Shown here: positions 37,853 to 42,765 of the stretch, one piece after another
Layout: every line of letters begins with the position of its first letter
Position numbering within the stretch: position 1 is the first letter of the stretch
Assembly (NCBI GenBank): GCA_031253755.1
Contig: JAIRVT010000106.1
Span: forward strand, 1-42,765
Direction of reading: 5' to 3'
Source: Enterobacteriaceae bacterium
Lineage (GTDB): Bacteria > Pseudomonadota > Gammaproteobacteria > Enterobacterales > Enterobacteriaceae
Length of the DNA: 42,765 bases
Position numbers and translations under genes: made by a program
The notes under the pieces: generated by a model
Database searches by the model: none
What the model saw: the letters and a program-made list of their open reading frames with translations, nothing else
What the model was told of the DNA's origin: nothing

Positions 37853-39433
37853 TTATTCTTGTATCTCGTCTTTCTCTTTTAGTGAAGTGATTTTCACTTT
37901 ATTAATACGGTGGCTGGTGATCTCCAGCGGCTCAAAGAGATAGTCACCAATTTGTAACTGCTCTCCCAGTTGTGGAATGTGTTGCAAATGTTCCATCAAC
38001 AAACCTGCCAGTGTTTGATATTCACGCTTTTCATCCAACGGCAGCGGAACATAAAGCACCAGATCATCCAATGGCATAAACCCATTCGCAATCCAATACC
38101 CTTCTTCTGTTACCTGAATATCATGGCGCGCATCAATTTCTTCACCCCCTACCGGTAAATTTCCGGTAATCGTTTCCACCACATCGGTGACCGTGACAAC
38201 ACCCTCAACAGAACCAAACTCATCGACAACAAAAGCAAAGTGAGTTTGTGCCTGACGAAATTGCTCTAACGCCTGAAGTAACGAAAGTGACTCCGGAAAA
38301 ATTAACGGCTGTTGCACTAATTGGCGTAAATCAAATGGGTTATGGGTGAGCTGTTGATTAAGGATATCGATCACATGCACCACGCCCAGTGGTTCATCAC
38401 TGGTTTTTTCATCTGTGACGACAATTCGGGTGTGTGGCTTTTGCTCCAACAGTATTGCCAGCTTGTCCGTAGGAGAATGAACATCAAGGTAAACCACGTC
38501 ATGCCGTGAAGTCATGATACTGCTGACAGTACGTTGAGTAAGGCTAAGAACACGGGCAATCATTTGGCGTTCTTGTGGCTGGAAAACTTCTTTCGGCTCT
38601 TCATGAGCTGCGATCAAATCGGCAGCATGATTATCCAAATCCGCAGTTTCACGTTTACCATTTAAAATATGGAGAACAGCTTCTGCGGTTCTTTCACGCA
38701 ATGAACGGGTTGCATTCAAAAACTTGCGCCGATTGAAGCGGGCAAATTGATTCAGCGCTTCAATGACAATGGAGAAGCCAATAGCGGCATAAATATAGCC
38801 TTTTGGAATGGCATAATGGAAGCTTTCCGCGACCAGACTGAAACCAATCATCAGCAGGAAGCTGAGGCAGAGTATGACTATAGTTGGGTGAGCATTGACA
38901 AACTTTGTCAGAGGTTTGCTGGCCCATATCATCAGGATCATAGCAATAATGACTGCCGCAATCATGATACCGATGTGTTTGACCATGCCTAACGCTGTAA
39001 TAACGGAATCCAGTGAGAATACCGCGTCCAAGACGATAATCTGTATCACAACCGCCCAAAAGCCTGCTGTTTTACGCTGTTGGGTCGTATGCAGCATTTT
39101 TCCTTCCAGCCGTTCATTCAGCTCCATTGTGGCTTTAAACAGCAAGAATACTCCCCCAACCAGCATAATCAAATCACGGGCATTGAATGAATGACCCAAC
39201 AAAGTAAATAGCGGCGTCTTCAGGGTCATAATCCAGGAGAGGCTGGACAATAAGAGCAACCTCATCAACAGAGCACAGGTCAAGCCAGTGAGACGGGCTT
39301 TATCTCTCTGTTTTTCAGGTAGTTTGTCAGCCAGAATGGCAATAAATATTAAGTTGTCAATTCCGAGAACAATTTCTAAAACGATAAGTGTGACCAGACC
39401 GGCCCATATCGTTGGATCAGCGATCCATTCCAT
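37853..39433 (-). CDS. yegH: YegH, TerC-CBS-CorC/HlyC inner-membrane protein
   Basis: 526 residues from the ATG at 39433, chosen because [13 protein letters not shown] aligns with the E. coli start; an upstream ATG at 39457 would add eight unaligned residues, and neither has a strong ribosome-binding site. Architecture: TerC-like membrane domain (about 1-220, [16 protein letters not shown] and [13 protein letters not shown]), two CBS domains (about 295-420, [27 protein letters not shown]), and a C-terminal CorC/HlyC transporter-associated domain. Metal-ion related function is likely but unproved. Confidence 0.93.
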   Translation of the reverse strand: MEWIADPTIWAGLVTLIVLEIVLGIDNLIFIAILADKLPEKQRDKARLTGLTCALLMRLLLLSSLSWIMTLKTPLFTLLGHSFNARDLIMLVGGVFLLFKATMELNERLEGKMLHTTQQRKTAGFWAVVIQIIVLDAVFSLDSVITALGMVKHIGIMIAAVIIAMILMIWASKPLTKFVNAHPTIVILCLSFLLMIGFSLVAESFHYAIPKGYIYAAIGFSIVIEALNQFARFNRRKFLNATRSLRERTAEAVLHILNGKRETADLDNHAADLIAAHEEPKEVFQPQERQMIARVLSLTQRTVSSIMTSRHDVVYLDVHSPTDKLAILLEQKPHTRIVVTDEKTSDEPLGVVHVIDILNQQLTHNPFDLRQLVQQPLIFPESLSLLQALEQFRQAQTHFAFVVDEFGSVEGVVTVTDVVETITGNLPVGGEEIDARHDIQVTEEGYWIANGFMPLDDLVLYVPLPLDEKREYQTLAGLLMEHLQHIPQLGEQLQIGDYLFEPLEITSHRINKVKITSLKEKDEIQE

Positions 39434-39642
39434 ACAGTTTATATTACCTTTTAGCATGACAGCTTGTGTCGACTTCAGAATAATGAGGATTGACTGCTAA
39501 AATATCAATAGATGATTTATTCCTGTTGGAAATTTTTTCAGCAAAAAAACAGTATGGCGTCATCGATAGCATCAATAACTATCCCCGATAGCCACTCATG
39601 AGTTAACATGTGATCTCATTAACAAATTGTCTACTATATTTT

Positions 39643-39676
39643 GTTGTACGCGATATTGTTATATGTACAACTTTTT
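39643..39676. promoter_or_regulatory. Inverted repeat plus T run upstream of gnd
   Basis: GTTGTAC (39643-39649) and GTACAAC (39665-39671) are exact inverted repeats with a 15-nt spacer, followed by TTTTT. It lies 41-69 bp before the gnd ATG. It could be an operator or a leader attenuator hairpin. Confidence 0.45.
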
Positions 39677-39711
39677 GGTAGGCAACAGTCATTATCAGAC
39701 GGGAGTTCTTC

Positions 39712-41118
39712 ATGTCCAAACAACAGATCGGTGTTGTCGGTATGGCGGTTATGGGGCGTAATCTGGCACTGAATATTGAAAGCCGTGGTTACTCTGTATC
39801 TATCTTCAACCGTTCCAGCGATAAAACTGATGAAGTTATTGCTGAAAATCCAGGGAAAAAATTAGTTCCAAGTTATTCCATTGAAGAGTTTGTCGATTCG
39901 CTGGAAAAGCCGCGTCGTATTCTGTTGATGGTCAAAGCAGGCGAAGCTACGGATAAAACCATTGCATCTCTGACGCCGCATTTGGATAAAGGTGACATTC
40001 TGATCGATGGCGGCAATACCTATTTTCAGGATACCATTCGCCGCAACCGTGAATTGTCCGCTCAGGGTTTTAACTTCATTGGTACAGGGGTTTCAGGCGG
40101 AGAAGAAGGCGCATTAAAAGGTCCTTCAATCATGCCGGGTGGACAGAAAGAAGCCTATGAGCTGGTCGCACCAATTTTGAAAGAAATTGCGGCTCAGGTA
40201 GATGGTGAACCTTGTGTGACTTATATTGGTTCAGACGGCGCCGGCCACTATGTAAAAATGGTTCATAATGGCATTGAGTACGGTGATATGCAGCTTATTG
40301 CTGAAGCCTATTCTCTGTTGAAACATTCGCTGAACCTGAGTAATCAGGAGCTGGCCGATGTCTTCAGTAATTGGAATCAGGGTGAACTGAGTAGTTACCT
40401 GATTGAAATTACCGCCGACATTTTCCGCAAGCAAGATGAAGAAGGCAACTATCTGGTTGACGTGATTCTGGATGAAGCCGCTAATAAAGGCACCGGAAAA
40501 TGGACCAGTCAGAGCTCTTTGGATCTGGGCGTTCCGGTCACGCTGATCACTGAATCTGTTTTCGCACGTTATATCTCTTCAATGAAAGAACAGCGTGTTG
40601 CAGCCTCTAAGGTGCTGTCAGGGCCACAAGCGCAGCCATTTACTGGTGATAAAGCCGAATTTATTGAAAAAATCCGCCGTGCCTTGTACTTAGGTAAGAT
40701 CGTTTCTTACGCCCAAGGTTTCCAACAGTTGAAAACATCTTCGGACGAATACAACTGGGATCTGAATTATGGCGAGATTGCCAAGATCTTCCGCGCTGGC
40801 TGCATCATTCGTGCGCAATTCCTGCAAAAAATCACGGATGCTTACAACGAAAACCCAGCTATTGCTAACCTGTTGCTGGCACCTTACTTCAAACAAATTG
40901 CAGACGAATATCAGCAGGCTCTGCGTGATGTCGTTTCCTATGGTGTTCAAAACGGTATCCCAACGCCGACGTTCTCTGCGGCTATCTCTTATTACGACAG
41001 CTACCGTTCCGCCGTCTTGCCTGCTAACCTGATTCAGGCGCAGCGTGACTACTTCGGTGCGCATACTTATAAGCGTACCGATAAAGAAGGTGTATTCCAC
41101 ACTGAATGGTTGGCGTAA
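39712..41118 (+). CDS. gnd: Gnd, 6-phosphogluconate dehydrogenase
   Basis: Oxidative decarboxylation of 6-phosphogluconate to ribulose 5-phosphate with NADP in the pentose phosphate pathway. 468 residues, the E. coli length. NADP motif [15 protein letters not shown] (7-21) with NRSS, signature [16 protein letters not shown], and catalytic Lys in [24 protein letters not shown] lies 6 nt before the ATG. Codon use is that of a highly expressed core gene. Confidence 0.98.
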   Translation: MSKQQIGVVGMAVMGRNLALNIESRGYSVSIFNRSSDKTDEVIAENPGKKLVPSYSIEEFVDSLEKPRRILLMVKAGEATDKTIASLTPHLDKGDILIDGGNTYFQDTIRRNRELSAQGFNFIGTGVSGGEEGALKGPSIMPGGQKEAYELVAPILKEIAAQVDGEPCVTYIGSDGAGHYVKMVHNGIEYGDMQLIAEAYSLLKHSLNLSNQELADVFSNWNQGELSSYLIEITADIFRKQDEEGNYLVDVILDEAANKGTGKWTSQSSLDLGVPVTLITESVFARYISSMKEQRVAASKVLSGPQAQPFTGDKAEFIEKIRRALYLGKIVSYAQGFQQLKTSSDEYNWDLNYGEIAKIFRAGCIIRAQFLQKITDAYNENPAIANLLLAPYFKQIADEYQQALRDVVSYGVQNGIPTPTFSAAISYYDSYRSAVLPANLIQAQRDYFGAHTYKRTDKEGVFHTEWLA

Positions 41119-41144
41119 TTGTTTAAATAGAGAATCTGTATCAG

Positions 41145-41165
41145 GGTGCTGATTCTTTCAGCACC
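41145..41165 (+). terminator. Terminator hairpin after gnd
   Basis: GGTGCTGA (41145-41152), 5-nt loop, TCAGCACC (41158-41165), followed by TTAATT. A weak T tract, but a perfect 8-bp GC-rich stem 27 bp past the stop. Confidence 0.75.
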
Positions 41166-41297
41166 TTAATTGGAATTGTATGATTCCATCCATTCTTCAT
41201 AAATTGTGGGGATATTTATGCCAATAATTGATGAAGCGGCACTCGCATAACAAATAACAACACTACTGGCATCTGTTACGACAATCAATCTGCTCAT
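41166..41297 (-). CDS. Hypothetical small protein, 43 residues
   Basis: An ORF too short for most tracks, antisense and convergent to gnd. It starts MSRLIVVTDASSVV and ends YEEWMESYNSN, mixed rather than low complexity, with a hydrophobic middle. AAGGA lies at a plausible distance (9-10 nt) before the ATG. The stop codon abuts the gnd terminator stem. No family recognised; the ORF could be chance, though the start region is good. Confidence 0.4.
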   Translation of the reverse strand: MSRLIVVTDASSVVICYASAASSIIGINIPTIYEEWMESYNSN

Positions 41298-41422
41298 ATT
41301 CAATTTTCCTTATGTAAAAAATTACACTCAGGCATGTTGACATTTTATGGAAGGAGTTTGGCGTGGGGATAATTGGGTATCTTTATTTTAGGCAAAAAAC
41401 CATAAATACAATGAAATGGTTG

Positions 41423-41554
41423 CTATTTTATCAACCATGCAGCAACTTGCTCCAGATTGTGAGTAATATCCCCATCAAAAGTGTGATACAGCAGTAGGGC
41501 ACAGGAAACAATCAGGCAGAGTGCGAGTATCATCATAATATAAAAATATTTCAT
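41423..41554 (-). CDS. Hypothetical small single-pass membrane protein, 43 residues
   Basis: Starts MKYFYIMMILALCL and continues with IVSCALLLYH, one clear transmembrane helix (about 4-24), then an acidic/amphipathic tail (FDGDITHNLEQVAAWLIK). AGGTGA lies 8 nt before the ATG. An extended -10 sits just upstream on the same strand at 41583-41591. Promoter, ribosome-binding site and helix together support a real gene. No family recognised. Confidence 0.55.
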   Translation of the reverse strand: MKYFYIMMILALCLIVSCALLLYHTFDGDITHNLEQVAAWLIK

Positions 41555-41582
41555 AGAATCATCACCTATCTCATCTGATCAA

Positions 41583-41591
41583 ATTATAGCA
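41583..41591 (-). promoter_or_regulatory. Extended -10 promoter for the 43-residue membrane protein
   Basis: On the minus strand TTTGCTATAATTTG: TG, one base, and a perfect TATAAT (plus 41583-41588). The predicted transcript would start about 20 nt before the ATG at 41554. Confidence 0.55.
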
Positions 41592-41829
41592 AATCATAAA
41601 TAACTCTTAATCTATTTTGGCGGATTAGAATTTTTCGCAAGATAGCTGACGCCACTGATAGATCGAATAACACCGAATATTTGAACTTACATTCCAGTTT
41701 GTTTTTTACACTGGCAATAGCTGTTATTGATGTTGGTCAAAATAATAGATGTGAATAAGTGACAGATTGTAAAGCAATTATCTTGTATCAACGGATTGAA
41801 ATTCTTCAGTAAAATTTAAGGGGTTCCAA
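41592..41829. other. Intergenic region upstream of yiaY
   Basis: No gene was seen. It must hold the yiaY promoter; AAGGGG at 41818-41823 is the yiaY ribosome-binding site. No clear operator was identified. Confidence 0.4.
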
Positions 41830-42765
41830 ATGGCAATATCAACTTTCTTTATCCCTTCAGTAAATAAAATTGGAATGGGGTGTTTGAATGAAGCTGTTGA
41901 GTTTGTGAAAAATTATGATTACAAACAGGCTTTAATTGTTACTGACCGGGTGCTGAATGAGATCGGCGTTGTTGAGAACGTTCAGAAATTATTGGCTGAT
42001 GTAGGAATACAAAGTGCGGTTTATGAGGGCACGAATCCGAATCCAACGACAATTAATGTTGAAGAAGGATTAGCTATTTTGCGTCAACATGATTGTGATT
42101 TTGTCATTTCTCTGGGCGGCGGTTCACCGCATGATTGTGCAAAAGGAATTGCGCTGGTTGCAGCGAATGGTGGTGATATTCGTGATTATGAAGGGGTTGA
42201 TATGTCTGCGAAACCTCAATTGCCACTGGTTGCGATTAATACGACGGCAGGGACGGCTTCTGAAATGACGCGTTTTTGCATTATTACGGATGTAGAGCGT
42301 CATATTAAAATGGCGATTGTAGATAAAAACGTGACGCCGATTTTATCCGTTAATGATCCTTCCTTGATGATTGGCATGCCAAAAGGATTGACTGCGGCTA
42401 CCGGTATGGATGCGTTGACTCATGCGATTGAAGCCTATGTTTCTACAGCGGCTAACCCTATCACTGATGCCTGCGCACTGAAAGCGGTGAACATGATCAG
42501 CCATTATTTGCGTCGTGCAGTTGAAGATGGCAGTGATGTGGAAGCGCGGGAAAATATGGCCTATGCCCAATTTTTAGCCGGAATGGCATTCAATAATGCG
42601 TCTTTAGGGTATGTACATGCAATGGCTCACCAGCTAGGTGGTTTTTATAACTTGCCACATGGCGTTTGTAATGCAGTGTTATTGCCTCATGTACAGCGTT
42701 TTAATGCGAAAGTTGCAGCACCTCGTCTGAAAGAGATTGCCGCTGCAATGGGTGCTGATGTCGCG
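41830..42765 (+). CDS. yiaY: YiaY, iron-containing (group III) alcohol dehydrogenase, 3' end outside window
   Basis: NAD-dependent alcohol dehydrogenase. 312 codons are open to the window edge; the family has about 383. It is close to E. coli YiaY throughout: [12 protein letters not shown] at the start, NAD motif [29 protein letters not shown], metal ligands in [12 protein letters not shown] and in [11 protein letters not shown] and LPHG. AAGGGG lies 6 nt before the ATG. It reads away from gnd; in E. coli yiaY is at an unrelated locus. Confidence 0.94.
   Translation, partial: MAISTFFIPSVNKIGMGCLNEAVEFVKNYDYKQALIVTDRVLNEIGVVENVQKLLADVGIQSAVYEGTNPNPTTINVEEGLAILRQHDCDFVISLGGGSPHDCAKGIALVAANGGDIRDYEGVDMSAKPQLPLVAINTTAGTASEMTRFCIITDVERHIKMAIVDKNVTPILSVNDPSLMIGMPKGLTAATGMDALTHAIEAYVSTAANPITDACALKAVNMISHYLRRAVEDGSDVEARENMAYAQFLAGMAFNNASLGYVHAMAHQLGGFYNLPHGVCNAVLLPHVQRFNAKVAAPRLKEIAAAMGADVA

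Overview
The window reads as chromosome of an entomopathogenic Morganellaceae, most likely Xenorhabdus and possibly Photorhabdus. Nearly every housekeeping protein aligns closely with its E. coli counterpart, intergenic DNA is AT-rich, ERIC-type palindromic elements recur, and the accessory genes (lectin/toxin-like proteins, a secreted adenosine deaminase-family protein) fit an insect and nematode associate. The genus is an inference; no rRNA is present to test it.

Layout. 1-5996: ybhF (cut by the window edge), ybhG and the TetR-type regulator cecR on the minus strand, divergent from rhlE-dusC. 6001-8690: an AT-rich accessory island with two tandem paralogous minus-strand genes. Both resemble the chimeric lectin of Marasmius oreades (MOA) and have lost its catalytic residues; ERIC elements lie upstream. 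8721-14607: glsB-like gene, sseA, a small anchored protein, dinG, a PhnA-domain protein, dps and rhtA. 15043-19584: a second accessory stretch with a secreted adenosine deaminase-family protein, a LOG-family phosphoribohydrolase plus GNAT acetyltransferase pair, and an SDR plus Gfo/Idh oxidoreductase pair. 19796-23531: ybiT, then moeA-moeB. 23688-30703: a YbfB/YjiJ-type transporter, folE, sanA, maeA, cdd, yohJK. 30833-37745: metG divergent from apbC/mrp, then udk-dcd-asmA. 37853-42765: yegH, gnd, two previously unlisted 43-codon ORFs, and yiaY running off the end.

The window joins two blocks that are far apart in E. coli K-12: ybhFG-cecR-rhlE-dinG-dps-rhtA-ybiT-moeBA (about 0.83-0.87 Mb) and folE-sanA-cdd-yohKJ-metG-mrp-udk-dcd-asmA-yegH-gnd (about 2.1-2.24 Mb). 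The junction falls between moeA and folE.

Functionally, the conserved core covers nucleotide salvage and supply (cdd, udk, dcd, folE), molybdenum cofactor synthesis (moeA, moeB), RNA work (rhlE, dusC, metG), DNA repair and protection (dinG, dps), central carbon metabolism (gnd, maeA, yiaY) and the envelope (sanA, asmA, yohJK, ybhFG). Two genome-wide signatures stand out: short tandem duplications, mostly of 15 bp, at indel-tolerant sites inside at least six conserved genes and one leader; and ERIC elements in full-length and internally deleted forms. No tRNA, rRNA, CRISPR array, complete IS element or prophage was found.
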